Below, in pieces: positions 34,003 to 42,763 of a stretch of DNA of 49,854 bases. A program made the position numbers and the translations under genes. The notes under the pieces were generated by a model. That model did no database searches. It had not been told where the DNA came from and saw nothing but the letters and a program-made list of their open reading frames with translations. This DNA comes from Candidatus Poribacteria bacterium (GTDB taxonomy: Bacteria > Poribacteria > WGA-4E > PCPOR2b), in the NCBI GenBank assembly GCA_022826645.1, contig JAJDUM010000087.1:1-49854 (forward strand), in the 5' to 3' direction. The number at the start of each line of letters is the position of its first letter. Position 1 is the first letter of the stretch.

Positions 34003-34248
34003 TTATCGATTGAGTTTTTGCATCGCGGCGATCATATCGTCGTCCGACGGATTACTTTTCACCATCTCAACAAACTCATCAGCATCTATCTTGTGTTCCT
34101 CCAGGAACTTTTTGTCCTGCGGTCACGGGTAGATGTACTCACCGATAGTACCGTTCAGTTTAGCGCGCGCCTTATCTGTAACTCGCGCCAACCACCAGTA
34201 CCCACCAATAAGCATATCCCGATGCCGTGGTTTCCAATCGAGCCCCAT
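34003..34248 (-). CDS. DUF5069-like small protein with an in-frame UGA (candidate selenocysteine)
   Basis: Read on the minus strand, an 82-codon frame begins MGLDWKPRHRDMLIGGYWWL and ends MIAAMQKLNR, with AGGAGGTGA spaced seven bases before the ATG. Codon 42 (34125-34123) is TGA; every other codon is sense. The residues around it, GTIGEYIYP-[UGA]-PQDKKFLEEHKI, align with the DUF5069 motif I recall as GEYxYxCPLDxxFLxxxGI, where the UGA replaces Cys. A short hairpin sits at SECIS-like distance behind the UGA. Either it encodes a selenocysteine protein of 81 residues or it is a pseudogene with a single nonsense change. The function of DUF5069 is unknown to me. Confidence 0.65.
34095..34125 (-). 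promoter_or_regulatory. Candidate bacterial SECIS-like stem-loop after the in-frame UGA
   Basis: After the UGA come 14 bases, then GUUCC (34108-34104), loop UGGA (34103-34100), GGAAC (34099-34095). The stem has five perfect pairs, the loop carries G in its first two bases, and the loop starts 20 bases after the UGA (19 bases between). These are the usual rules for bacterial SECIS elements. A 5-bp stem is short and could arise by chance. Confidence 0.4.
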
Positions 34249-34267
34249 TTTATTCACCTCCTTTTTG

Positions 34268-34291
34268 GTTCATTGGTTTATTGATCCATTA
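34268..34291. repeat. Octamer array, reverse orientation, 3 units
   Basis: GTTCATTG, GTTTATTG and ATCCATTA are reverse complements of the YAATGAAC octamer, placed just upstream of the DUF5069-like gene's ribosome site. Confidence 0.65.
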
Positions 34292-34297
34292 GCAGCA

Positions 34298-34347
34298 CTT
34301 ACGCAACTCGTAGGCGGGGCATCTTGCCCCGCCCTGAAATGCGTAAG
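34298..34347. repeat. Two-tier hairpin (uninterrupted GGCGGGGCA repeat)
   Basis: Inner stem GGCGGGGCA (34313-34321)/TGCCCCGCC (34325-34333) with a 3-nt loop; outer stem CTTACGCA (34298-34305)/TGCGTAAG (34340-34347). It can form a compound hairpin between the UPF0182 and DUF5069-like genes. Confidence 0.75.
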
Positions 34348-34362
34348 GCCTAATTCATATAC

Positions 34363-34386
34363 TAATGAACTTTTGAACAAATGAAC
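34363..34386. repeat. Octamer array, 3 units
   Basis: TAATGAAC, TTTTGAAC and AAATGAAC in 8-bp register, immediately after the 3' end of the UPF0182 gene. Confidence 0.65.
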
Positions 34387-34398
34387 TCTTCGTTAAGG

Positions 34399-37300
34399 TT
34401 ATTGTACATCCGCCTCAAGCTGCTTTAAGGTCGCTTCAAGCAAATTAAGATAACGTCCGTATTCCGCCCAATTCCCTGTGCGTTGCGCCGACTGTGCCGC
34501 CTCAAATTGATCCCTCGCCTGTTTCGCCAACGTCGAGATAGATAGCGACTCAGGTACGCTCATCGCTTCCGAAAATTCAGTATCAGAACGGTCTTGAGTC
34601 AATGCAACCTCCAACCGCTTGCCGAACATATTAATCAAAGCCTCATCAAGGCTTGCGCCCCATGCGACGTTTTCTTTATAACCAACAACAACGCGCCGCA
34701 ATTCAGGAATCGCAGACTCTTCGTTTTCCGCTTGAATGTAGATCGGTTCAACATACAAAATTGCCTCATTCATCGGGATGATGAGCAAATTCCCACGCAG
34801 AACGCGCGAGCCTTGCGTATTCCACAGACTAATCTGCTGCGAAATCCCAGGCTCTTGCGTGATGAAGTTTTCAACTTGCATCGGTCCGGGAGCGAGTTTT
34901 CCCTTCGGGAAACGATAGACCAGCAGTTGTCCGTACTGGGGTAAATCGCATCGTGCAGCGATCCAAGCGGTCAAGTTCGGCTTGTTTTTCGGTGTAAAGG
35001 GGAGCATCAGGACAAATTCCGCGCGGTCCTCTCCCGGTATTTTTACAACCACATAGTAAGGCGCAACTTCCTGCACATTCGTAACCGTATCCGGCAGCTG
35101 TTGGGTACGTGCAAATGGGCTTGGCGGTTGCGGCGGCTGTGCGGGACGGGGACGCTCAGTGTTATCGTAAAGCTCTTCGCCGATTTGCCATTGATCCTCA
35201 CTCGCATAGAAGGTAATCGGATCTTTCATGTGGTAATCCTGATACGCCTGCGCCTGAATGAGAAACATCGTGGTCGGGTATCGGATGTGCGCCTTGAGGT
35301 CTTCGGGCATTGCCTCAAACGGTTTGAATAAATCTGGGAAGATACGACGATAGCACTCCGCAATCGGATCCTGCTCCTGTTCCATTAGGTAAAAATTCAC
35401 GCTACCGTCGTAGGCGTCGATTGTAACCTTAGCAGCGTTGCGGATGTAATTTCCCCACGGTCTCTCGCCTCCCATAATACGTCCAGCAGCACGTCTGCCA
35501 CCCCGTTCTGCAATGGTTCTGCGGATGGTGTCCTGCATCGGGGCAGAGTAAGGATAGCGTGCGGTCGTTGTATACGCATCAATCATCCAAATCAACCGAC
35601 CGTTATGGAGGACAAGGTAAGGATCAACATCATATTTCAGGAATGGGGCGATTTGACTGACTCGTTCCTTTATGTTTCGGTTATAAAGGACACGGCTTGT
35701 TGATTGTATTTCGCCGGGCAGGATAAAATTGAGCGCATTATTAAATTTCAGCATATACGCGAATTTCCGTAAGAACGAAGAAAGACTGACACCGCCCTCA
35801 CCTTGATACGAGTATTTCGCGAAATCTTGCCCAAATGTCTCCGGATAATCGAATTCAAGGCTTTCCAAACGGTCCGGATGGACAATCACATAATGGTTAG
35901 TACGTTCACCGTAGTAAATTCGGGGACCGGGGTTCTCGTCAAACCGATACGCCCATTCAGGTTCGTAATTAATTGGGTCCATATCCCGAATGTACATTTT
36001 CGGCTTACCGTCCAGAATTTCGTCCACAGGACTCAGCACCGCTCCATAGCCGTGCGTGTAGACGTAGGTGCGCTTAAACCAATCCCGACTCACCTCACGC
36101 GGCAGATCATTAATATTCAACTCGCGTCCAGAGAGCATCACCTGTCGAGGTTCTCCATTTTCCATCACGTAGCGGTCAATATCTACGTCAGCAAAATCAT
36201 ATTGTGAACGCAACTCCTGAAGCTGCCTAAAAGTCCGCCGTAACGGCCGCCAATCCCAAAGCCGGATGCTATTAATCACCGCCGCGTTTTCTGGCCCCGT
36301 GATGTTGTCATAAGACAATTCCCCCGTCAAAGGGTACTCCGTCTCTGTCACGGTGCTATCCTCCAAATCATACGCGTGCAGCGTTGCCCTGATATTATAG
36401 TTAATATAGCTACTCTCAAGTTCCTGCTTGCTCGGTTCAACTTTCAGGTTTTGAACGATGCGTGGATAGGCTTGTCCCATAAAGGCAACAAGCAGAAGCA
36501 CAACGATACCCCCAACAGCGAAAGATATACGTCGTAAAAAAATACTAATGAAGAAAATCAACGCACAGATAACGGTGATCGCAAGCAGTATCCATAACAC
36601 CGGCAGCCGCGCCTGTATCGCTGCGTAGCCACCGCCACCCCGCACAACGTCATTGGTCGTGTAGAGCAGGTCATACATTACAAACCGATAATTCCATGCA
36701 CGGAACAACAGCGTCAACCCAATCAAGATGAACAGATGTGTCTTTACTCGCTGCGGCGGTGCGAAACGGTTGTTTTCATTAATGAGCAACCCGTGAAAAA
36801 AGTAGAGCACCCCCGTAAAAAGGGTGACCAACATGAATAGGCCAAAAAGGTAACCACAGATTAACCGTTCCAAGGGCATCCGAAAAACGTAGTAGCTAAC
36901 ATTTTTATTGAAAATTGGATCCCGGGCGCCTCCTACCAAAACAGCATCTCCGGTCGCATCGAAGCTAAGTCCTTGGGTTAATCCAATTCTGACATTCTCA
37001 TCCGCCCCCGGACTTATCGTACGGATCTGTGCTGCATGACTGCTATCCCCCTCTGCAACGGTAACCTCATCCCCTATCCTAAATCCTTTCGCACTGTACT
37101 CCAACTCAGAAATGAGAACCTCTGTCGCGTCACTATCTGCTGGTGCACTAAGCGACGTTGCAGATTGGAACGAAAGATCATTGGCATTTGAGTAGCGGAG
37201 AAATTGCTCCCAGTAGTCTGTCGAGGCATAACCGCCCACAATACTCCCTCCTATCGCCAGGAGTGTCAGCACAACGTAGACGGCTTTCCGGAGGTTAAAA

Positions 37301-37587
37301 TCAGGCATGCCTTCAAGCGGGATGGATTCGACGAGTGTCGGGCTCAGCCGAGGTGGGGTAAAACGATACAAAAGATAGAGGTTAATGAGGGTCACACCAA
37401 GAAAAAAAACACCAACAACAACCCCCAAACCTATTTTTGTCAGTAGCACTTTTTTGTAAATTGCGAGGTAGCCAATCATATCAAACCAGAGCAGGTCAGG
37501 ATAGATTTTCACGAAAATGGCGCCCCCGCCAATAATTACTGCCAAAACAACAAGGGTAATAATCAATCGAGTCACGTTTGGTTGCAT
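34399..37587 (-). CDS. UPF0182 family (COG1615) large membrane protein
   Basis: A 1062-residue protein with seven N-terminal membrane segments (about 7-28, 48-72, 106-124, 236-264, 284-302, 330-352 and 358-378) followed by a soluble domain of some 680 residues. Sequences such as YVYTHGYGAVLSPVDEI, GPRIYYGERTNHYVIV, NPYLVLHNGRL-like (DPYLVLHNGRLIWMIDAYTT) and IPELRRVVVGYKENVAWG are typical of the COG1615 family found in actinobacteria and cyanobacteria. The molecular function is unknown to me. The length matches the family (about 900-1000) with a slightly long loop after the second helix. AAGGAAGG precedes the ATG. Confidence 0.93.
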   Translation of the reverse strand: MQPNVTRLIITLVVLAVIIGGGAIFVKIYPDLLWFDMIGYLAIYKKVLLTKIGLGVVVGVFFLGVTLINLYLLYRFTPPRLSPTLVESIPLEGMPDFNLRKAVYVVLTLLAIGGSIVGGYASTDYWEQFLRYSNANDLSFQSATSLSAPADSDATEVLISELEYSAKGFRIGDEVTVAEGDSSHAAQIRTISPGADENVRIGLTQGLSFDATGDAVLVGGARDPIFNKNVSYYVFRMPLERLICGYLFGLFMLVTLFTGVLYFFHGLLINENNRFAPPQRVKTHLFILIGLTLLFRAWNYRFVMYDLLYTTNDVVRGGGGYAAIQARLPVLWILLAITVICALIFFISIFLRRISFAVGGIVVLLLVAFMGQAYPRIVQNLKVEPSKQELESSYINYNIRATLHAYDLEDSTVTETEYPLTGELSYDNITGPENAAVINSIRLWDWRPLRRTFRQLQELRSQYDFADVDIDRYVMENGEPRQVMLSGRELNINDLPREVSRDWFKRTYVYTHGYGAVLSPVDEILDGKPKMYIRDMDPINYEPEWAYRFDENPGPRIYYGERTNHYVIVHPDRLESLEFDYPETFGQDFAKYSYQGEGGVSLSSFLRKFAYMLKFNNALNFILPGEIQSTSRVLYNRNIKERVSQIAPFLKYDVDPYLVLHNGRLIWMIDAYTTTARYPYSAPMQDTIRRTIAERGGRRAAGRIMGGERPWGNYIRNAAKVTIDAYDGSVNFYLMEQEQDPIAECYRRIFPDLFKPFEAMPEDLKAHIRYPTTMFLIQAQAYQDYHMKDPITFYASEDQWQIGEELYDNTERPRPAQPPQPPSPFARTQQLPDTVTNVQEVAPYYVVVKIPGEDRAEFVLMLPFTPKNKPNLTAWIAARCDLPQYGQLLVYRFPKGKLAPGPMQVENFITQEPGISQQISLWNTQGSRVLRGNLLIIPMNEAILYVEPIYIQAENEESAIPELRRVVVGYKENVAWGASLDEALINMFGKRLEVALTQDRSDTEFSEAMSVPESLSISTLAKQARDQFEAAQSAQRTGNWAEYGRYLNLLEATLKQLEADVQ

Positions 37588-37612
37588 ACATCCTTCCTTA
37601 AAGTAAGAGTGA

Positions 37613-37690
37613 GTTCATTAGTTCATCGGTTCAGTAATGCACCAATACATCCATAACGAACTTCAGATTATTCACGCATCACGTTTCATT
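37613..37690. repeat. Octamer array followed by a heptamer array
   Basis: Reverse-oriented octamers GTTCATTA, GTTCATCG, GTTCAGTA (37613-37636), then heptamers ATTCACG, CATCACG, TTTCATT (37670-37690). They fill the gap between UPF0182 and the Omp85-type gene. Confidence 0.7.
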
Positions 37691-37698
37691 TTTTCGGG

Positions 37699-40590
37699 CT
37701 AAAACGCCTGACCTAAGCCGAAGTGGAATGTCGTATCTGGATCAATGCTAGCGAGATCTGTACGGCGCGCCACGTCAAAGTCGAGGGAGAAAAAACCAAG
37801 CTGCAATCGAAGCCCAAGACCAATTGAGCCTTTAGCATCATCAAGACGAAGCCGATTGCCTTCACGCCGGAGCAGATAGTAACGGTTGTCGGAATTGAAT
37901 TCCTCCTCCGACCAAACCGTTCCGAAATCAGCGAAGACAATTCCGCGAATGCCGCCAATCGCCCATGAAAAGGGCCAACCGAAACGGAGCTCGTCAATAA
38001 ATGGAATCCGAAGCTCGACGTTCAGCAACCCCATCCGGGTTCCAATTAGCTCTTCATAACTGTAGCCGCGCAGGGTGTCAATCCCACCGAGATAGAACAA
38101 CGACTTGTCTCTTGCGAAACTTCCACCGAGCAGCAAGCGAGTTGCAAAGGTCGAACGTCTGCCCAACTTAAAGTAGCGGCGTAGATCAAAAACCAGATTG
38201 GTCAACTCAAGGTCACTGCCCGTCGCACGGTATGACTTCTCAAGGGTGAGATTATAGCGGGTGCCACTATAGGGACCGAACACCTGCCATCGTGTTGTAT
38301 CGCTAACGAAAGAAATCGTTCCAAGCATCAGGAGCCCACGATTATCTTCGTGTGTCGTATCGAATCTGAAAGCGTAGGGTGTGGAATACATCAGCATCTG
38401 TAACTCCACACGACGATACCGATTGAACGGATACATAACAGAACCAGCAATTCCCGTTAAACGTTGCGAAATGCGACGACGATTCCGAGTTGTACCCAGT
38501 AGGTGATACTCATGAAAGTTAAACAGAGAAGCACCAAAATCCGCGCGACGTGCGAGAGAACCGTACTGAGCAATGAAGTCCGGAGCAAGGAATCCCGTTT
38601 GGTTCTGAACACTCAACCCAAGGCGATGATTCCCCAGCATATCGCTTGCAATAAGCTCCGTCGAGTTGCGCAGTAAACCATCAGCTCCGAGACTGAAGTT
38701 GGTAAAGATAGCGTCTAAGCCGATTTTCGTGCCGTACTTCCGATGCCCAATTCGCCGCTGTTTCCGTTCCGCAGTCGTGATCACTTCGGAGGATTCATCA
38801 GAAGGCGGTATCTCAATCTTTTCGTTACGTGCCTTTTCCGCCTCCATAACGTAAACATCCTGCTTCCCGGATTGGTAAGCGCCGAACAGAATATGCTTGC
38901 GATCTGGTGAAAAACTTGGGTTAAAACAGCCGGTAATAATATTGGTCAAACGCATCAGGTCTGTACCATCCGGTGTCATACTGCACAGATCATAAACACC
39001 ACCAAGGTCTGAACAAAAAAGCAGTTGCTCACCACCGGGTGTCCAGCGAGGACCAACCGCATTGTATTCGCCCTGGGGCAACTGCTGTGATTTCCGAGTG
39101 TTGACATCTATGATAATCAACCTATACTTACCACCCCGTTCCGAAGCATAGGCAATCTCTTCCTTCCTTGGATGCCATGAGGGGTGACTATCATCGAAAG
39201 AGTCGTTCGTCAGGCGTGTCAGCTCTTCCGTCGCCAGGTTGAGAATAAACAGATCCGTCTGTCCCCCGCTGAGGGCGGAAAATACAATCCGTTCACCACT
39301 ACCGTCGTAACTCGGCGAACCCGCCGCGTCAAAGTTGAGCTTGATACGGCGTTCCAACTGCTTGCTGACAACGTTCACCTCAAGCAAATATTCTGACTCG
39401 CGGTGCTTGGCGATGAAGGCGATGCAGTCGCCATCCGGGGACCAAGCTAAGCCACTGCCGTCACTGCGAATCTCTTCATATTTGCTACCGAAAAAATCTT
39501 TGCTAATACGTTCTAAGCGGCTACCGTTCCGAGCAGAGGCAAGGACAATTTCGCTGAATCCATCATTACCGGTGATATAAGCGATGAGGTCACCACTTGG
39601 AGACCAAATCGGTTTCACATTATGTGAATAGCGTGACTTCTCTGTCAGGTTTTTGGCTATCGAGTCAGGCATATCCTTGTGCTCAACCATGGGCCAATAC
39701 TTTTTCTGCACGGTCAAGCGCCACTCTTTATCAAACTGCTCAAGACCAATGCCGATCACATTTTGGAAAGCTTCGTTAAGGTCTTTGGTCCGGCTATGGG
39801 TCAGTTCATGCATCACCTGCCCGACCTTATCCCTTCCATAGGTCTCAACAAAATAGGCGATCGCGGATTGGCCTATCTTGTAGCCTAAAAACACCTGTGA
39901 TCCGAGCACCCGAAAATCCTGAAGCCGCGTCAGCGGAACCACATAATTGGCGATACTTGCATCTCTGAGCACCATCTCTCCAACGGCATCATTATCGTTA
40001 CCGAAATAGTCTGCTGTCCCCTCTATAAACCAAATTGGGGGGCTATACAGAAACTCACCACTATAAAAACGACCAGCGGGTTTCTGATAGATAATGTCAT
40101 ATTGAAAGATGTGAACCAGTTCATGAAAAATCACCTCACGAAATGCAGACATTGAACCGGTGAAGGGAATAACCATACGCCGCTTCAACAGTTCAGCAAA
40201 TCCACCAACGCCTTCGTGCAGCTCTGCCAATGTAATATTGGTCTCCTGAAAATCTTTGTGCGATTGATATAAAATGAGCGGCGTCCGATCCTTAAGTTCG
40301 TGCTCAAAATCCTCGCTATGCTTTTCGTAAGCCTCTTCAACAATGTCCGCCATGATCGCTACTAACTGCTCTTCACCCGGGTAATAGTGGATGTCAAAAT
40401 GCTCGGTTCGGTGAATCAACCAATCAAAATCTTGGTCTGTGACCTTATTCTTACCAAAACCCTGCGCCCAGTTACTACTCATCGAAAGAAGAAGGAACAG
40501 CACAAAAAGGGGCAGAAGAATAGGTCGAAAACTCTCGGCACGGGGGCGGTGTGCCAATCGGTTTGAGGGGGGGGGTACAGTCTGCATCAT
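37699..40590 (-). CDS. Secreted metallopeptidase/TolB-like propeller/Omp85 barrel fusion protein
   Basis: A 963-residue protein with three parts. A signal anchor (ILLPLFVLFLLLSM, ending near WAQG) leads to a peptidase-MA-like zinc domain with H156-E-L-V-H160 and Glu190 in WFIEGTADYF. Then comes a TolB/PD40-type beta-propeller of about six units (PIWSPSGDLIAYITGNDG-like, residues about 310-600). Residues about 640-963 form an Omp85/surface-antigen barrel ending in TTFHFGLGQAF, an aromatic C-terminus suited to outer-membrane insertion. It would be an outer-membrane protein with a periplasmic protease and propeller. The stop codon of the lipoprotein gene overlaps its ATG. Confidence 0.9.
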   Translation of the reverse strand: MMQTVPPPSNRLAHRPRAESFRPILLPLFVLFLLLSMSSNWAQGFGKNKVTDQDFDWLIHRTEHFDIHYYPGEEQLVAIMADIVEEAYEKHSEDFEHELKDRTPLILYQSHKDFQETNITLAELHEGVGGFAELLKRRMVIPFTGSMSAFREVIFHELVHIFQYDIIYQKPAGRFYSGEFLYSPPIWFIEGTADYFGNDNDAVGEMVLRDASIANYVVPLTRLQDFRVLGSQVFLGYKIGQSAIAYFVETYGRDKVGQVMHELTHSRTKDLNEAFQNVIGIGLEQFDKEWRLTVQKKYWPMVEHKDMPDSIAKNLTEKSRYSHNVKPIWSPSGDLIAYITGNDGFSEIVLASARNGSRLERISKDFFGSKYEEIRSDGSGLAWSPDGDCIAFIAKHRESEYLLEVNVVSKQLERRIKLNFDAAGSPSYDGSGERIVFSALSGGQTDLFILNLATEELTRLTNDSFDDSHPSWHPRKEEIAYASERGGKYRLIIIDVNTRKSQQLPQGEYNAVGPRWTPGGEQLLFCSDLGGVYDLCSMTPDGTDLMRLTNIITGCFNPSFSPDRKHILFGAYQSGKQDVYVMEAEKARNEKIEIPPSDESSEVITTAERKQRRIGHRKYGTKIGLDAIFTNFSLGADGLLRNSTELIASDMLGNHRLGLSVQNQTGFLAPDFIAQYGSLARRADFGASLFNFHEYHLLGTTRNRRRISQRLTGIAGSVMYPFNRYRRVELQMLMYSTPYAFRFDTTHEDNRGLLMLGTISFVSDTTRWQVFGPYSGTRYNLTLEKSYRATGSDLELTNLVFDLRRYFKLGRRSTFATRLLLGGSFARDKSLFYLGGIDTLRGYSYEELIGTRMGLLNVELRIPFIDELRFGWPFSWAIGGIRGIVFADFGTVWSEEEFNSDNRYYLLRREGNRLRLDDAKGSIGLGLRLQLGFFSLDFDVARRTDLASIDPDTTFHFGLGQAF

Positions 40591-41345
40591 CTGACCAAAT
40601 ACCTTTCCTCTTGTTCGTAGTGCGGTGAAACTTGTCGCGTGAACTCTGAGATTGCTTGTCGCGCTAAACTCTTTAGCACACCCTGATGCGGTGTGACTTC
40701 TGACATCAGAAATGAACTGACACTATGCGACTGGAACGCGCGCCGTTCATACGTGTCATCCTGTATAATTTCCTCGGTCTCCACACTGGCGATGACAATT
40801 CTCAGTGAAAGGACGTAGGTCTTTTCAAGGTAATCCTGATAGTCAGTAACATACCTCTGAAGTCTTCTCGAATAATGCTCCCCATAGTAGCGTCTCGGCT
40901 GGCTCCGTGCAAAGAAGTTGTAGCTGCCCACAATAACTGCATCAGTCTCAAAATACTGACCAATGCGTGCTAACTCCGACACATCTACTAACAGATCTTC
41001 ATCGAGCGTTTCATTACTAAATAACCGCAGCGTATCCTGCGTGCTGACAACATCCAAGTTTTGGTTCCTGCCCAATCCAAGTCGCATCAAGGAGGCAATG
41101 TCCTCCCCTGTTTCGTCGGAAGAGGCTATCCGCTGCCTCCCTGAATCCTTTACTTCGATAAACGGCAATACAGCAAAGCCTGAATACTTGGTAACATCAA
41201 TTGTGGATTCAACCTGGATTTTGATTGGCACGCGCGTGACCGCAGACGCACAACCCCAACCCATTACTGAGCATAACAGCAGCGTAATGACGAATGGAAT
41301 TTTCTGGATTCGGGTTGAGGTATCGTTTAGTTGATTGCGGTTCAT
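40587..41345 (-). CDS. Putative lipoprotein, unknown function
   Basis: A 252-residue protein. A hydrophobic leader (about 17-33) ends VMGWGCAS, a plausible lipobox with Cys32, so it is probably a lipoprotein. The body begins VPIKIQVESTIDVTKYSGFAVLPFIEV, like the CsgG/FlgO-type curli or export-associated fold, and contains TDAVIVGSYNFFAR, suggestive of that family but not proven. It overlaps the following Omp85 gene by four bases (ATGA), and the TPR lipoprotein ends eight bases upstream, so the three form one translationally coupled operon. Its own ATG lies inside a CAATGAAC octamer. Confidence 0.8.
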   Translation of the reverse strand: MNRNQLNDTSTRIQKIPFVITLLLCSVMGWGCASAVTRVPIKIQVESTIDVTKYSGFAVLPFIEVKDSGRQRIASSDETGEDIASLMRLGLGRNQNLDVVSTQDTLRLFSNETLDEDLLVDVSELARIGQYFETDAVIVGSYNFFARSQPRRYYGEHYSRRLQRYVTDYQDYLEKTYVLSLRIVIASVETEEIIQDDTYERRAFQSHSVSSFLMSEVTPHQGVLKSLARQAISEFTRQVSPHYEQEERYLVR

Positions 41346-41353
41346 TGGTTTTT

Positions 41354-41785
41354 TTAGGAGTCAGATTGCTCTGAATCCTGATCTGATTGGGGTGGATCTA
41401 GTGTATCTACCTCTTCAGAGGATGGCGGCTTGACACGGTTGCGCTGGACCTGCATTCGGCACTTCCTGTAATTGAAGCGATAGAACTTGTTCTCAGGTTC
41501 TAACTCTGTCGCGCGTTCATACGCTTCGACCGCTTCGTCGATCTTGCCCACCGCTTCGTAAGCGACACCCAAATTGTTGTGCGCCTTCGCATTTTGTGGC
41601 TCAATCTTCAAAATGTGTTGCCAACGAAAAATCGCTTCGTTCCACAACTGCAACTCTGCGGATTTAATCGCGAATTGATTATATTGCTCAACTGTCGGTT
41701 GATTGTGTGAGCTTCCACACGCAACTATTACAAAAGGAAAAATGAATAGGAATAAAAACACGCGGACTGACAAACTAAATCCCAC
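41354..41785 (-). CDS. TPR-containing lipoprotein
   Basis: A 143-residue protein. The leader FLFLFIFPFVIVACGSS carries a clear lipobox (VIVAC). Residues about 35-110 hold two TPR units (AKAHNNLGVAYEAVGKIDEA is canonical), and the tail is acidic and Ser-rich. The start is GTG at 41785, after GAAAG; no ATG is available before the leader. It is the first gene of the operon with the second lipoprotein and the Omp85-type protein, and probably serves as a periplasmic adaptor for them. Confidence 0.85.
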   Translation of the reverse strand: MGFSLSVRVFLFLFIFPFVIVACGSSHNQPTVEQYNQFAIKSAELQLWNEAIFRWQHILKIEPQNAKAHNNLGVAYEAVGKIDEAVEAYERATELEPENKFYRFNYRKCRMQVQRNRVKPPSSEEVDTLDPPQSDQDSEQSDS

Positions 41786-42000
41786 CTTTCAAAGATAAAT
41801 TCTACCCAATCCCTAAATGTCTCGTCAACCCAAAAGGGTAGCAGGGGATATCTAAGGGACACATACCCGTATCGATCGGGAAATCTTTTCCCTTTTAATT
41901 TCTTTCGTTCTATACTAAAATTAGACGACACGTTTTGCGGTAGGTGTAGAGAGCTTCGGCACTCAAAGATCTGCGTAAGTCCACACTAATGGAGGAATAA

Positions 42001-42537
42001 ATGGCAATCCAGCATTTATCAGCTGCTCAAATTGAAGCCCAGATGAATCAAGCGGAACAAAGTCCTCAAAACCACGGTGTCCTCGAGCATATTGTTCTTC
42101 GCTTACCTGATGAACAACGGGCAACCCCCCAAGAAGCTGAAGTTAGCCCTGATGGCGGTCTCGAAGGAGATCGCTGGGCACGACCAAATAGTCCCAACCC
42201 GGGTGCCCAAATCTCGGTGATGAATTCCCGGTTCCTAAGGATAGTCGCCGGTGATGATACACGAATGCCCCTTGCTGGAGATAACCTACTCGTCGATCTG
42301 GATCTGAGCGAGGAAAATCTCCCTACCGGCACGCAATTACAGATCGGTACAGCCACCTTTGAGGTAACAGATGTCCCACATACCGGCTGTCAAAAGTTCC
42401 AGCGCCGATACGGCAAAGATGCCCTTGAGTTCGTCAACGGTGAAACCTATAAATCTCAACGGCTTCGTGGCCTGTTTATACGGACAATTCAAGCCGGAAC
42501 GATTCAGACCGGGGATTCTATCCGCAAGTTAACCTAA
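42001..42537 (+). CDS. MOSC domain protein
   Basis: A 178-residue protein of the MOSC (molybdenum cofactor sulfurase C-terminal) family. The fold's marks are GGLEGDRWA near residues 50-58, ISVMNSRFLRIVAGDD, the LSEENLPTGTQLQIG strand, and HTGCQKF with the conserved Cys near residue 130. Stand-alone MOSC proteins handle sulfur or molybdenum cofactor, or detoxify N-hydroxylated bases in relatives such as YiiM. GGAGGAATAA gives a very good ribosome site. It is a single gene ahead of a composite repeat and a tRNA gene. Confidence 0.92.
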   Translation: MAIQHLSAAQIEAQMNQAEQSPQNHGVLEHIVLRLPDEQRATPQEAEVSPDGGLEGDRWARPNSPNPGAQISVMNSRFLRIVAGDDTRMPLAGDNLLVDLDLSEENLPTGTQLQIGTATFEVTDVPHTGCQKFQRRYGKDALEFVNGETYKSQRLRGLFIRTIQAGTIQTGDSIRKLT

Positions 42538-42597
42538 CGCCATAGAAGTAAATGCGTCAGAAGAGATTACTTTATCTTTACGTATGACGCATTACGT

Positions 42598-42712
42598 ACC
42601 ACACCGCTTGGCTTATCGAAGTTTCCAAAGTCCCCCTGATAAGGGGGATTTAGGGGGTTGGCTGTACAATGAGAGCGTCTCAGTAGTTCTAAAATCTACC
42701 ATAGTTGCCAGA
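42598..42712. repeat. Composite repeat, copy D (uninterrupted core)
   Basis: Contains CCAAAGTCCCCCTGATAAG immediately followed by GGGGATTTAGGGGGTTGG, without the CCCGAT block, then the shared tail TTCTAAAATCTACCATAG. It lies between the MOSC gene and tRNA-Leu, and serves as the empty-site version of copies A, B and C. Confidence 0.75.
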
Positions 42713-42720
42713 TTTTGCCC

Positions 42721-42750
42721 TTGATTCTTTCAAGAGAGATATGCTAAAAT
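42721..42750 (+). promoter_or_regulatory. Promoter for tRNA-Leu
   Basis: TTGATT (42721-42726), 18-base spacer, TGCTAAAAT with an extended -10 (TAAAAT at 42745-42750), 13 bases before the tRNA 5' end. Confidence 0.6.
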
Positions 42751-42763
42751 TAGAGACGCTTTT

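Noticed and set aside
34003..34248. Reading the DUF5069-like region as two separate small genes split at the UGA
   Set aside because: The downstream part has no ribosome site or plausible start near the UGA, and the residues continue the family motif directly, so one gene is simpler.
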